In this document: in pieces, positions 43,515-55,574 of the stretch
How the letters are laid out: each line of letters opens with the position of its first letter
Numbering within the stretch: the first letter of the stretch is position 1
NCBI GenBank assembly: GCA_022813625.1
Contig: JAKLMB010000006.1
Location: 1,364,001-1,428,000 of the forward strand
Direction of reading: 5' to 3'
Source: Aaosphaeria pasadenensis
Lineage: Eukaryota > Ascomycota > Dothideomycetes > Pleosporales
Length of the DNA: 64,000 bases
Position numbers and translations under genes: made by a program
Notes under the pieces: model-generated
What the model was told of the DNA's origin: nothing
Database searches by the model: none
What the model saw: the letters and a program-made list of their open reading frames with translations, nothing else

Positions 43515-44097
43515 CTGGAGAGAGGCAGAGCTGTGGATGCTGGGATGGTAATGGTCGCTGGATTCTGGGTTTGGTGTGTGGACTGGTGGTAGAAGAAAGG
43601 CATTCTTTGAACTGTATATGTCATTAGCATAGCATTGTTTTATCTAGTAAATATGTTCAACTTACTTCGCGTTCAATACTTCTCTATGATCATCTGGACT
43701 TGACATTCAGGGGGAACAAGATCAAAGCCATGGAGATGAAAGTGATAAATTATTAAACAAACAAAATTCATGTACACATGTTTTTCTGCATTACGCACTG
43801 CTAACCCTTTTGTCGTCGCCCTGGCCACGGCGATGGTATCAATAGAGCCAGCTGGAAGAATTTGCTTCCTTTGAACGATTCCGCCATCGTTTTCCTTTTC
43901 AAAAATTTCGTCGACGCTTTTTCCCTTTGGACTCCGACTGAACGCCGTATAGTTTTGTCGCTGCTGAGAACTTGCTCGCGCTGATCCGAATGTACTCGAA
44001 AAGATATATCCATGCCCGGATGGATCATCCGCCGTTTTGCGATATCACTTGATTGTGCTCGAAGTGTCCGTCGGCTCTATACCACCAGCAATGCGTG
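43515..44097. other. convergent 3' flanks
   Basis: About 580 bp between facing stop codons. No further feature is seen. Confidence 0.5.
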
Positions 44098-44556
44098 TCA
44101 CTGGTTGAAGGGATCCTCCTTTCCGAACTGCCTCTCGACGAAGACCGCAGTGCCGTAAACCGAGACTTGCGCAAAGCCCAAGACCTCACTTTCTCCAAAC
44201 CCCATTCCAACAATCGCATTGCCTCCCCTGCTCACGCAGTCCCTCACCATTCTTTCAATGGCTTGATCGCGCGCATTGTACAGCATATGCGTCAGACTCT
44301 TTGCCTCGCTACCCATCCCCATGGATTTTAGGAAAGTCTTCGTCTCTTTTCGCGCGCAAGTCGTGATGCCATGGACTGTGCCGATTACTTTCACGACGCG
44401 GTGGCCAGGGAGGTTGTCGGTTGTGGCTGTTAGGACGGAGCTGGTGCGGCAGTGTGGCTCGGATTCATAGTTTGGAGGTGCCGCCGTAAAACTTTGCGTC
44501 CTTTTGTGTGTTGTTGGAGGAGGAATCATCATGGTGGATCGGCGGTTGGTCAACAT
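44098..44556 (-). CDS. YbjQ/UPF0145-type protein
   Basis: A small intronless protein of 152 residues. After a polar N-terminus of about 40 residues, the compact domain runs from VLTATTDNLPGHRVVKVIGT through an Ala/Arg helix (MLYNARDQAIERMVRDC) to GGNAIVGMGFGESE and VYGTAVFVE. This is the pattern of the YbjQ family (PF01906), named for a putative heavy-metal-binding role in bacteria that has never been firmly shown. A pentameric beta fold is known for bacterial members. The function in fungi is unknown. No targeting signal is evident. Confidence 0.85.
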   Translation of the reverse strand: MLTNRRSTMMIPPPTTHKRTQSFTAAPPNYESEPHCRTSSVLTATTDNLPGHRVVKVIGTVHGITTCARKETKTFLKSMGMGSEAKSLTHMLYNARDQAIERMVRDCVSRGGNAIVGMGFGESEVLGFAQVSVYGTAVFVERQFGKEDPFNQ

Positions 44557-46499
44557 TTTGGCGATTGGGTTTAAGTTTTCTTTGGATAACTTGGTGATGT
44601 GGTTGGTCGAATGTGTGCTGTATAAAAGATGTGATGATAAACGCAGCGCAAAAAGAAAAGATGACGAATAGAAAATGATATAGAATAGAAATGCTTGATG
44701 AAATATGTGAATGCAGGATAAAAAAAATCCAAGCCTTGGGCGCGATGTCCCCAGATAATAAAGGCGACCGTTCTGCTGTCCACGATGAAGTCAGATGCAA
44801 ATCTTGAAACACACCCTACGCAGTCCAAGATAATGCCTCGCCCTTGGACATCTCAGCCCCAAAAGCTTGGCCATCTCAGTTGCAATTCTGGTTGCAATGG
44901 AGTAGTTCGAGACGACATATCGATTTATCGGTAATAGTTCAGCCGAAGGTTCGATGGCATCGATGCGGAGGTGCGGAGCATGTCGCGCGTTTCAGCCACA
45001 CCAAGCGAATACCTGCGACGCTGGTTGGAAGATCTTTGTGTCACACTTGCAGCTCTTGTCTGAAGTTGGGACGGCAGAGCCAAATCCACCATTTAGCAGT
45101 CCTGGAGTTTGAAAACGAGTATACGAGATATCGTCGTTGGCTGCGTGGTCTCTCGGTAGCCTCAGACGCGCCGCTCTGCCCGCACCCTCCTCGCCGTCAG
45201 TCCGTCGAGCCATCGTGTTTGACCAGGCATTATGACGATCGAAGGGCGAAATAGGCTTTTTTCTCCTAAGGCATCCTTGGAAAGCTTGACATTTCCGACG
45301 ATTAGATCGTGTTACCGGGTTGCGGGAATTGGTCGTGAACGATACGTCATTGCTTCTGGCCACAATATCTTCGTTTGTTCTTTCCCATCCGGACTTACAG
45401 TCTGACGTCTACGTGAAGATCATGTATTTCATACAAATAGACTCTTCTAGATCATGTTCGCCGGCCTTGATCAGTCCTTGTGGACCCAGAGATCCAGCAT
45501 CTATATTTCCAGAAGAAGAAATGAGTGCAAAACCATAAAAAACCAAACACTGACAAATTCTCTCTGAAGCATGTTCACACATTCCGGACGTGCGGCGAAT
45601 GATACCGCTCTAATGGCGCACATATTTCCACGAGTGATCTCGAACCTGATGCTCTATCCTTGTCAATTTCTAGGGATCTCCGATGAACTCTAAGATCTTG
45701 AAACGATATGTTATCGTCTGAGATGTCCATTTTCAGCGAACTATGTTGCTAAGATATCTTGTCTACCTCACATATATTCTTTGCGGGTCTCAGTGTCAAC
45801 CAAAGCGATGTGAGAGAGATCAAAAGCATCTTTGTCCAACATAGCTTTAGATCAAGACGGGACCATATGAGATCAGTTACCAGAAATCCAAACTGAAGGA
45901 CTAGTTCTTATTGGACTTTGCCAGTCTCAATGAATATATCGAGCTCATTACAGGAACTTAACCTCATTCTCATTAAATGCGTTTTTCTTTTTCCTTCCCA
46001 TTGGAAATTATGTGTAAAAAGAATGTATCTTTTAATTCAAAATGTAAACTCGTGAATGTGCTTCCTAAAATTAAGCATCATCAATGCCAGCAGAATGAGT
46101 CAAGAGATTCAAATCTTTTCAGCCGCATTACCAGTAAATAATTTAAAAATAAATAGCGATTTCAAGACAAGATGAATTATCTGTTTTATTGAATCAGGAT
46201 AGAAATGCTGATCTTGAAAGATTCACTTAGGCGACTCAGAATGTTAGCGGCAACCCCGACTTGCACTTCGAACCATGGTTTTCGTAATTCCCGACTATTT
46301 TCTAGTCAGTCAAGTCAGAAAAATCTTAAATTGTTCTACCTGACCACACGCCAATTGTATGCAGCACAGCTTCGTGGGGATTTATGTCCATATAGGCGTG
46401 GTATTTCCCGATTAGGCAAAGCGTATCAAACTTGGCGTACAATTCGTCGGACCTCCGAACTTTTGATGTCCAACATACGACCACACATTAAACCACAAC
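44557..46499. other. intergenic region, AT-rich right half
   Basis: About 1.9 kb. Overlapping frames near 44844-45363 on both strands show no recognisable motif. The stretch 45500-46200 is AT-rich. No RNA gene is found. Confidence 0.5.
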
Positions 46500-47502
46500 A
46501 TGGCCAACCCAAGACCGTTCCTCGCTCCTCTGAGCAGAATAGGAGCATCCTCGATAGCAACCCCCCGAGCCGAGATAATTCGACCCAGCCTTCTCCCCTA
46601 CCAGACCCTGCGATGCGCCTCTCAAAAATCCGCCGCACCTAAGAAGAAGAAAAAGACGAGGAATACCTTCCTCCAGTATGACCTGAAGCATGCAGAGCAA
46701 TTCGCCCTCGTGGACGCGATGCAGTGAGTTCAATTGACAGATTGAGGGCGTAAGATTGTGGGGTATTGACTCGGTGTGAACAGATACATCCGCGCCTTCG
46801 AAGTTGGCCGCAACCCAGCATCCTCAAAATACGAAATGCACGTCCGCCTGCGCACATTGAAGAACGGCCCCGTCATCCGCAATCGACTTCGGCTCCCGCA
46901 TCCCGTGAAGACTGATGTGAGGATCTGCGTGATCGCACCGCCGGGTTCCAAGGCCGCTGAGGAGGCCCGCGCTGCAGGTGCGGTGCTGGTGGGTGAGGAC
47001 GAGGTTTTCAATCAGATCAAGGAGGGGGTTGTGGAGTTTGAAAGGTGTATTTGCCACATCGACTCGCTTGCGAAGTTGAATAAGGCTGGGTTGGGAAGGG
47101 TTCTTGGTCCAAAGGGATTGATGCCCAGCACAAAGACGGGCACGGTTGTGAATAATGTTGGAGTTACGGTTAGGAATATGGTTGGTGCAAGTGAGTACAG
47201 GGAAAGGATGGGTGTGATCCGAATGGCAGTTGGACAATTGGCCTTCACTCCCGAGGAGATGCAGAAGAATGTTAAGGCGTTCATGGATACGCTGAAGAAG
47301 GATATTGCACAAATGCAAGATCGAATAAGCAAGGAGATTCACGAAGTGGTGAGTAATTCTGGACATGCATTTTTCTTAATCCCACATCGAACTAATTCTT
47401 TCCTAGGTGCTGAGCTCCACGAACTCTCCGGGGTTCACTTTGAGCGGCGAGTTCAAGAATGCTAATTCGATACCAGTCAAGGAGCTTTCCGGTCCTTTGT
47501 AG
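46500..47502 (+). CDS. mrpl1: mitochondrial large-subunit ribosomal protein uL1m
   Basis: Ribosomal protein L1 of the mitochondrial large subunit, 294 residues. Three exons: 46500-46723, 46784-47348 and 47407-47502, with introns of 60 and 58 bp and consistent phases. The N-terminal 40 residues are Arg/Ser/Ala-rich without acidic clusters (PLSRIGASSIATPRAEIIR), a probable mitochondrial targeting sequence, followed by a Lys run (PKKKKKTR). The L1 core includes VKTDVRICVI, the hallmark LGRVLGPKGLMPSTKTGTV and, near the end, TNSPGFTLSGEF. The L1 stalk binds 23S-type rRNA and helps release tRNA from the E site. The stop lies 86 bp from the convergent cog2 stop. Confidence 0.93.
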
Positions 47503-47588
47503 CATATCTGATCTATATGTATAAGACATTGTATCATAATCTAACGCCATCGCTATGCTTAACCACATTGCTGTAGATATAGGCCATA

Positions 47589-48517
47589 CTATGACGCTTT
47601 GGCGGACTTTAACACTTTGATTGCCTCCGCAGATTCATCCATGTCCGCATAGATTCTTGCGATCTTCATGACTCTGCCTGAGCCCTTGGCGCCTGCGGCT
47701 TTGGCTTGCCGCAATGCGTTGTTGAGGTCTAGAAGTATCGTACTTCGGACCTTTGCCATGCGAGGCGCCTGTGCAGTGATGAATGGCATAGTCTCTCCAA
47801 CACTCTTCGCGATTTGCTGTATTAAACAATACTGTTGAACGTGATTCCGCAATTTCGAGACGGAGGATGAGAATACACCCTCGTCGTCATCAGAATCCTC
47901 TTCACTCTCTGATGAATCATCATATTCACCCGATTTGGCAGAATCCGTCCTTGACTCGATCCTAAGTCGACCCTCGAGCAATCTCAGCCTTTCTTCATAG
48001 TCCACTAACGCTCTCCCGATGGCGATATCATTCCTTATACGCACGCGCTCATCCACCAGATCCTTGACAACTTCTTCCCTCTCTTCAACCTTGCCTTTCG
48101 CAGCCTCTACGTCTTTCCTGAATCCTAAAAGGCCAACCCTGACTTCCTCCACCTTTTCATCGCCGCCCTTGAGACTGCTTCCGAGGCTTAAAAAGTCCTG
48201 GTAATTAGAGTTGACGAGGTCGAGCAGCTCTTTATTCAGCTCTTGGCTGCGGGACCGGAGCTCGGAGCGCAGGTCTTCGAGGGTTTGATGGCGATTGCGC
48301 AGCGTGCTCAGGTATGTCGATGGGGAGAAGTCCGCGGCGAGGAAGTCGCTGCGCTGTAAGGGTGTAGGAAAGGGGAGGTTATCGTCGTCCTCGTCAGAAG
48401 AGGCGGAGGTAGAGCCGCCAACCTGTCCAATGGCGGGTTAACATGACTTGCGCTGCGTTTTCTATAGATGCGGGAAACGGTGAAGGGAGAGCGGCTACAT
48501 ACGTAGAAGCGACTCAT
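47589..48517 (-). CDS. cog2: conserved oligomeric Golgi complex subunit 2 (N-terminal COG2 family)
   Basis: Subunit of the COG tethering complex, which acts in retrograde traffic within the Golgi. Two exons: a 15-nt first exon (48517-48503, MSRFY), an 80-bp intron (GTATGT..CAG), and 48422-47589; 282 residues. The N-terminal block is FPTPLQRSDFLAADFSPSTY, then a coiled coil (LRNRHQTLEDLRSELRSRSQ), LVNSNYQDFLSLGSSLKGGD and a long heptad region through VEEREEVVKDLVDERVRIR. An acidic Ser/Asp/Glu stretch sits mid-protein (SSESEEDSDDDEG). Fungal Cog2 is short compared with animal COG2, and this length is normal. The tiny first exon is supported by the exact family start and by phase. Confidence 0.88.
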
Positions 48518-49194
48518 GGCGAACAGGTTCAAGCCATTGGGGTTTCAAAAGAGGCGGTGAGTGAGTTGCAGAGGCTTATGCGGGAGGTGATCTTGATTGT
48601 GTGTCGTGGGTAATAACTCAATAAAGTATTGTTATATGCATGTTGTAACCATCGGAATATTTGGAGACGGTGTTCTGGTATGGGATTTGGAGAGCTGTAA
48701 GGCTTGGCGGCAACGTGGGGTGTCGTCAAGCCTCAAGCCCTCCATCTTGATCTCTTCCCTTTCCCTGCAACCATCCCTGTAACTATCTACTATTTCTCCG
48801 TACTATGCAGTATTAGTATGGATTCCGGCCTACTTGTATCCGCTGGCACGCTGGCGATAGCGGACCGAGAGTGGACTCTAAAGCCGAGGATGCAGAATCG
48901 CCCTCGAACCTTCGAAACGGAAATAATAGCCCTTCTTGCAAATACTTAGTAGGACGGGCCTATCGACCTGTCAGAGTCATGTTTAATAATCCATCTTTCA
49001 CCCCTCAGTGGGGTAAGTAGATCGAGCACGTCAGGTACGAGTATGTGCTACTATTTGGTGCTATTATCTAGTCTGGCGTAGAACTCTCTTCGCGATTGTT
49101 TATCCTTTTTGGATTCCGACTTCCACCTCATTACTCGCACAATTTTGTAACCTACTCGACCTCTCTTCCTCTTCCTACTAGGCTTCATAACATA
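48518..49194. other. divergent promoter region, cog2/NADH pyrophosphatase
   Basis: About 680 bp between outward-facing starts. No gene or repeat is seen. Confidence 0.5.
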
Positions 49195-50541
49195 ATGCCC
49201 CTCCCTCAACCTAATCTACCTGAGCCTGCGCATCCTGACGTCGACTCGATGCTAAGCCGAAAGTTCGGCAAGGAGATCGCCAACTACTTCTCTGGTATAT
49301 TGCAGTTGCGCCTCCATTCATTCTGTAGAAAGTAGTTGCTGATTGATCCCATGTAGGATCGCCACTGAACCGTGTGTCTTTCCTTCGCCCTGACCATGCA
49401 TTTCTCTCCCAGGCCCTCCGCCACCCTTCGGCCTCCTTCCTTCTCTTCAACAAGCTTGAGCCGTTGGTCAAATCTGGCACCGAGCTCGTGCAAGTAAAGT
49501 ATACCGATGTGCAACCCATTATTGGCGAAGATCCATTTTCAAAGACCGAAGAGGATACCATCAAGGACTACAACTCAGCGACATACTTGCCGCAAATAGT
49601 CTTCCTAGGTCTCGACGAGCGCGTAGAGGGATTCGTATACAAGGATCACTACAAAGGACAACCTTACTTCGCCGTCGATGTGACACCTAAGGCCAGCGTG
49701 GCTGAGGCTGCTGAGGCCTTGATCAAGAATCTAGAAGGGCGGGGTCTTGCTTTCTCCAAAGGCCGAATGCACCTATCTTTGCCTGCACAAGAAGGTATAT
49801 AATGCACACACTAGACATAGAGTTGACGATTCCACCACTAACTCCACCACAGCCGCAATCTATGCCGAAGCTCGCCATTTGCTCGACTGGAATGCAAGAA
49901 ACCCATACTGCGGAGCCTGTGGATACCCTACACTCTCCATAAACGCCGGTTTCAAGCGAACATGTCCCCCACGAGACATCGCACCTTCAGTATCGACACC
50001 CGACCGCCCACCTTGCGCTACACGCACCGGAATCTCCAATCTGTCATTCCCCAGGACGGACCCTACTGTCATCATGGCGGTAGTATCTGCCGACGGACAG
50101 CGCGTGCTGCTTGGCCGACAAAAGCGCTGGCCAGAGTACTGGTACAGCACGCTTGCCGGATTCCTCGAGCCCGCCGAGAGTGTGGAAGAAGCCGTACGAA
50201 GAGAAGTATGGGAGGAGTCTGGAATTCACCTCGGACGCGTCGTCATCCACTCCACTCAGCCCTGGCCGTATCCTGCAAACTTGATGATTGGCGCCATTGG
50301 GCAAGCGATTCCCACTGGTGAGACCGTCCACTTGGGACACGATGCGGAGTTGGAAGATGCCAAATGGTTCACGCTTGACGAGGTGCGGGAGGCGTTGAGA
50401 ATTGGCACGAGTGGACTTGGTGAAGATGCGGGACCAGAGTACAAGCCTGGGGGATTGAGGTTGCCGCCAAAGACCGCTATTGCGAATCAGCTTATGTCCG
50501 CTGTGGTCAATGGATTTGTTAGTGGGTCGCCGAATCTATAG
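49195..50541 (+). CDS. npy1: peroxisomal NADH pyrophosphatase (Nudix, NUDT12/Npy1 type)
   Basis: Hydrolyses NADH to NMNH and AMP; eukaryotic homologues also act on NAD-capped RNA. Three exons: 49195-49294, 49357-49794 and 49853-50541; 408 residues. The start is the ATG before PLPQPNLPEPAHP. After the N-terminal domain comes a zinc ribbon with Cys at about 199, 202, 217 and 234 (NPYCGACGYPT). A complete Nudix box lies at 282-304 (GFLEPAESVEEAVRREVWEE plus SGI), and then TQPWPYP, the NADH-pyrophosphatase SQPWPFP-type signature. The C-terminus is SGSPNL. The last three residues, PNL, match the tripeptide reported as the peroxisomal signal of human NUDT12. No other targeting signal is seen. The stop is 80 bp from the convergent cysteine synthase stop. 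Confidence 0.93.
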
Positions 50542-50621
50542 ACGTAGTAGATATAACAATATAGAAATACACTTGTTGGAAGATGGATTGGTTTATTTTT
50601 ATTTTTAGATCGTCCGTTCTT

Positions 50622-51789
50622 CTATGGGAGGACGATGTACTTCTTCAAATGCTCGGGTATCGAATCGATGAGCTTCTTCTCCTGCAGCCACTTCTTCGAG
50701 AACAAACGGTCCGCGTAACGGTATGCGCCGTCGCAGAGAAGCGTCACGACAGTATGGCCCTTTCCAAGCTTCTCGGCGACCTCCTTCGCAGCAACGACGT
50801 TCAAGCTCGAACTAGCCCCCAAGTATAAGCCCTCCTCATCCAAGCACCTATACACCATCTCGATGGTCTTCTCATCCGCGATGTGGAGCGAGTCGTCGAT
50901 GAGGTCAATGTCCGGCTTGAGGTTGTCCGTTACTCTGCCCTGGCCAATGCCTTCTGTGATAGAACCGCCCTGTCTCTCAGCGAGCTTACCCCCACTCTGG
51001 ATGTACGAGTGCAGGACCGAGCCGGGAGGGTCCGCAAGGAACGCCTTGACGCGGCCGTTCGACTTCTCCTTCAGATATCGCGTGACTCCCGCCAGCGAGC
51101 CTCCCGTGCCCGTAGCACAGGTAAAAGCATCGATCTTTCCATTCGTCTGCTCCCAGATCTCCGGGCCCGTTGTCTCGATGTGGGCCTGTCGGTTCGCAGT
51201 GTTGTCGAACTGGTTCGTCCAGACCGCGTTCTCCAAGCTGTCGGCATGTCTCTTCGCCTGGTGGTTGTAGTTCTCCGGATTATCGAACGCAACCGCAGGG
51301 ACGGGATAGACCTCTGCGCCGAGCAGTCGTAGCAAGTCGATCTTGCCCTGCGATTGTGTGTTCGGCATGTAGATGACGAGTTTGTAGCCCTTGGAGCGGC
51401 AGACGTGCGCGAGTCCAATGCCAGTGTTGCCGGCTGTGCCCTCGATGACGGTGCCGCCTGGCTTCAGGAGGCCCTGCTTCTCTGCATGCTCGACGACGAA
51501 GAGCGCTGCGCGGTCTTTGACTGAGCCGCCGGGGTTTTGGAATTCGGCTTTTCCGAGCACTTCGCAGCCGGTCTCCTCAGAGAGGCGCTTGAGTTTTATG
51601 AGAGGGGTTTTGCCAATTGCTGGAAGGTAGGTGAGATTGAGTGAATTGGTGGTGGGAGATGTGGATCATACCATCTAAAAGGCCTCTTTGTGCAACGCCT
51701 TGTGCCCTCGAAACGTTGATGATCGAAGCATCGTATGCAGCAAAGTGCATTCCGGTCGCAGCGAACCGGCGCACTGCAGTTCTGAACAT
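50622..51789 (-). CDS. cysteine synthase (O-acetylserine sulfhydrylase-like), probably mitochondrial
   Basis: A PLP enzyme of fold type II that makes cysteine from O-acetylserine and sulfide. Two exons, 51789-51672 and 51619-50622 (52-bp intron), 371 residues. The intron falls just before the family start AIGKTPLIKL. The PLP lysine is in NPGGSVKDRAA (K74), the substrate loop is EGTAGNTGIG and the phosphate loop is CATGTGGS. The N-terminus (MFRTAVRRFAATGMHFAAYD) is Arg-rich and acid-free over its first stretch, consistent with mitochondrial import. In filamentous fungi cysteine synthases include mitochondrial isoforms. Residues after KKWLQEKKLIDSIPEHLKKY form the usual C-terminal extension of the fungal Cys-synthase-2-like group. 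The promoter is shared with the condensin gene. Confidence 0.9.
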
Positions 51790-52160
51790 CTTGAAACAAA
51801 TTCGAGCACACGAGCAAACTTCAAGAATATAGTATTCGCCCAAACGTCCAGAAGCAAGAAAGATATGACGACAAGTCACAAAGGCGAACCTTTCTGGTGG
51901 GAGCTATTCGTCGGCGAATTAGAGAGCTTCCCCGCCGATGTCGCGATGTCGCAATTTACAGGGGTTAGGCGAGTTCACGTGCGAGTCGCGTTGAGCGCTT
52001 GCCCGGATCGGGCAGGGGCATTTGTTTGTTTTGGGGGGTCACTGTCTTGTTGTTAGGTGTGGGCAGAATCAACATCCCCCATCCGAATATACCCCTCGGA
52101 AACATTCCACGGCAGAACGTACCAACGACAACAACTGACAACGAAACTCACAGAGCGAAT
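51790..52160. promoter_or_regulatory. divergent promoter, cysteine synthase/condensin CAP-G
   Basis: 371 bp between outward-facing starts. An E-box CACGTG lies at 51976-51981. In yeast this core is the Cbf1 site in sulfur-metabolism promoters; its use here is unproven. Confidence 0.45.
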
Positions 52161-55100
52161 ATGCCCGGAAGACCTGCATCGCGGTCGGCGCGCTCGTCTG
52201 GCGCAGGTGCAACCCGCAAATCAAGCTCGACCACGGCCAAATCGCGGTCGTCTGTCCCCGCCGTCGAGGTCCCAGACGAAGGAGAGGTCACATCGCTTCG
52301 AACACAGATATGTCAAATATTCGGCGACGCACAGAAGACCACAGCTACACAGCGGAAATTGGTTGTTAGCCTGAGGAAGATCCAGGAAGCATGTTGTTAT
52401 GAAGCACAAGATACCAAAAAGAAGCGGGTGGAGGAGGAATTCGACGAAGCGGACTTCAACGAGGAGGTGGCGCGATGCGTGACGAGGATCATGGCAGTCA
52501 AGAAGAGTGAACCTGTTGGTGACCGCATTATCAGGTTTCTAGGTATTTTCTTGAAGCATGCAACGGAAAAAGGTATATTCATCTGTGTTCCAATTATTGG
52601 AAAATTAATGCTAATATTCCCACAGACAATGCTATCCTGCAACCTGATGACGAACAAGAAATGCTCATTCCTGAGACGCCTAGTAGCCGTCTCACGTCCC
52701 ATATACTATCCACAATACTCACATTTATCGAGGTCAAGGACAAGACGGTGCGATTCCGCGCCACACAGACAGTTGCACACATCGTCAACAGTTTAGATCA
52801 GATCGACGACGAGCTATTTGATCTCATCCGACTCAAATTGGCGAAGAGACTGCGAGACAAGGAGCCTTCTGTTCGAGTACAGGCAGTGCTCGGCCTGGGC
52901 CGCCTTGCGGACAACGATGACGAGGAGGAAGACGACGAGGATAGTGACGACGACACCACGGGCCGCATACTTATCAAGCTCCTGGATATCATGCAGAATG
53001 ACCCAAGTGCGGAAGTCCGTCGTGCAGTTCTGATGAATCTACCCTTCCGACCAAATACCCTCAAATGGCTACTGGAAAGAGCCAGGGACTCGGACCCGGG
53101 AACCCGACGTGCGTTATATGGTAAATTGCTACCTGCTCTCGGGGATTTCCGTCACATGTCTATGGTGGAACGTGAGAAACTCATCCGATGGGGACTTAGG
53201 GATCGTGATGAGATGGTCCGAAAAGCAACTGCCCGCCTCTTCCGCGAACGATGGATCGACCATTGTGCTCAGACCCACAATCCGACTCCTGAGGAGGAAC
53301 GAAAACCTGGTGAGGTCTTTCCCCCTAATATGGACGCTCTACTCGAATTGCTGGAGCGCATAAGCATCACCCATTCCGGAACTGAGGAAGGCATGGCTCA
53401 TGAAGCAATGCGCGAGTTCTGGGACGGCAGACCAGACTACAGAGATTTTGTCACATTCGACGACGACTTCTGGAACGGACTGACACCAGAAAGCGCGTTC
53501 GTGGCACGCAGTTTGAATGACTATTGCGTTAGTCTAGCGGACGATTCGCTTCAAGACGAGAAGATGCCCGCAGTCATGGCATTTGCTTTCTTTGTGCAGA
53601 CGCATCTCAATCGTTTGATGGAGGTCGGACACAGGATTGCTGAACTTGACGAGGATCACGAGGACTACCAAGAAATGGCCGAAGAAGCCAGCGAGCAAGA
53701 ATTCGTGGTCGAACAGCTGCTTCACATTGCTCTCACGCTCGACTACAGTGACGAAGTCGGAAGACGACAAATGTTTTCCATCATGCGAGATGCTCTCGCG
53801 CGTGTCGAGTTCCCCGAAGAGTGTACGAAATTGGGTGTCGAAGTCCTCCGTACAGTGTGTGGTGGCCGTGACACAGGAGAGAAAGAGTTCTGCAGCGTCA
53901 TTTTGGAGGCAATTGCTGAGGTTCGAGACACGCTCATGCCAGATGAGGCGACCGAAGTGCCAGAGGATGCAGAGGACAGCTTCCATTCGGCCCAGTCAGA
54001 CGCAACCGTTTCGGCTTCTAACCCAAGCAAGAAAGCGAAGGAAGATGAGGATCCAGAAGCAGAGGAGCAGAGGCAGATTCGTGAAGCTCTCGTGTTCTTG
54101 AAGTGTTTGCACATCGCGCAATGCATGTTGCAGAACGTCTATGTAGGACTGGAAGATAACAATGCCCTGGTCACTATCTTAAACACTCTCATTGTTCCCG
54201 CAGTGCGGAGCCACGATGAGAATATCCGAGAGCGTGGAGTCGTGTGTCTGGGTTTGGCTGGCCTCCTTAGCAAGGTACGTGAGAACTGCATATCGAAAAA
54301 CAAGAGCACTTGCTAACTTTCATTTCCAGGATCTTGCCAGCTCCAACGTAGAACTTTTCCTTCACTGCTACTCTATCGGCCCAGATAGCCTTAAGGTCAT
54401 CGTCATACAGGTTCTAACCGACATCATCATCACACATCCAACGCTCATAGCTCCTCTCCCACCAGATCCCGAAGACGAGGACGAAGAACAAGAAGGCGAA
54501 CCGGAGCCCACGCCAAACCCCTGGCTCAAGCACATCATGAAGATGTTCCTGAAAGCCTTCAATTCCGACAAACGCTACTTGGCGCTTGAAGCATGCGTAG
54601 CAGGCTCCAAACTCCTCTTCCTCAACGTGTTACCACCAGCCTCGGTGGCCATTTTGCTGAAAGCCTTCACACTTGCCTACTTCGACCCAGACACAGCATC
54701 CAACACAGCCGTCAGCCAGGCTCTGAGCTACTTCCTCCCCGTCTTCTGCCACTCGCGTGCTAAGAACGCGCTCCTGATGTCGCAACTCGCCGTCCCCGTC
54801 ATCCAAAAGCTCCTCGTGATGCGGGAGGACATCGACGAGGAAGCCGACGAGATGGTCGGCTGGCCCATCGTAGCCGGTCACCTCTCCGAATGGACCGACG
54901 GCCGCCGCGTCGTCGGTGCGACGGAACAAGGCGTCGACGGGAAGATCAACAACCTCGAGGGTGCGGAGGAACCGCACATCCAGCTCGCGATCGACATCCT
55001 AGAGCGGGCGCTCAGGGACACGTGCACCCGGGACGAGAAGAAGCCGCTCTTAAGCCTCCTCACGAAGCTGTACATCTCGTCCACGCCATCGAAGCACGAG

Positions 55101-55574
55101 GCGGCGTACGTGGACGCACTGCGCGACCTCCACCAGCTCGTGTCAGAGGCCGTGGAGGCGAAGCTCGGCCTAGACGCCACATCGAGGAACTACCTCGCGA
55201 AGCTAGAGGTCAGCCTGACGAAGCGTTTGGGAGAGGTAGAAGCGGTCGCTCAGACTCAGGAAGGCGAGGTCGATGAGACGGAAGTACCGCCCACGTCGTC
55301 CTCCCCGCCGCACGCCGGCACCGCGAGCCAGCGCCAGAGCGGGACCCCAGAAGCTCAGAGCGAAGTGCCCGACGACGACAACGAAGACGAAGACACGATG
55401 CTCGCGGGCATGCAGGCAGAAGGCACGCGGATGCCCCTCGAAGAAGGTGACGACGACGAAGACAACGATGAAGACATGCACGAAGGTACGATCCTACCCG
55501 TCCGCGGCGGGAGGCGCCACACGGCGTTCACGGAGGACGACATCATGGAGAGCTTGCTGAACAGCGAGATGTAA
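52161..55574 (+). CDS. ycg1: condensin complex subunit 3 (CAP-G/Ycg1/Cnd3)
   Basis: HEAT-repeat subunit of condensin, which with the kleisin Brn1 binds DNA and compacts mitotic chromosomes. Three exons: 52161-52572, 52626-54274 and 54330-55574; 1101 residues with consistent phases. A basic, Ser-rich N-terminus precedes HEAT repeats from about residue 50 (ICQIFGDAQKTTATQRKLVV). VRVQAVLGLGRLADNDDEEE begins an acidic loop at about 234-247, followed by AEVRRAVLMNLP and DRDEMVRKATARLF. The condensin-specific C-terminal region starts near ALVFLKCLHIAQCMLQNVYV and includes DENIRERGVVCLGLAGLLSK, where the second intron falls. The last 150 residues are acidic and disordered, ending in a conserved-looking FTEDDIMESLLNSEM. 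The length matches fungal orthologues. Confidence 0.94.

Noticed and set aside
44992..45363. Overlapping frames on both strands near 45 kb
   Set aside because: Neither has a recognisable domain, and each has a composition that mirrors the other strand.
46205..46642. Plus-strand frame overlapping the uL1m start
   Set aside because: Wrong frame relative to the uL1m coding exon; its 3' half is simply the shifted ribosomal-protein sequence.
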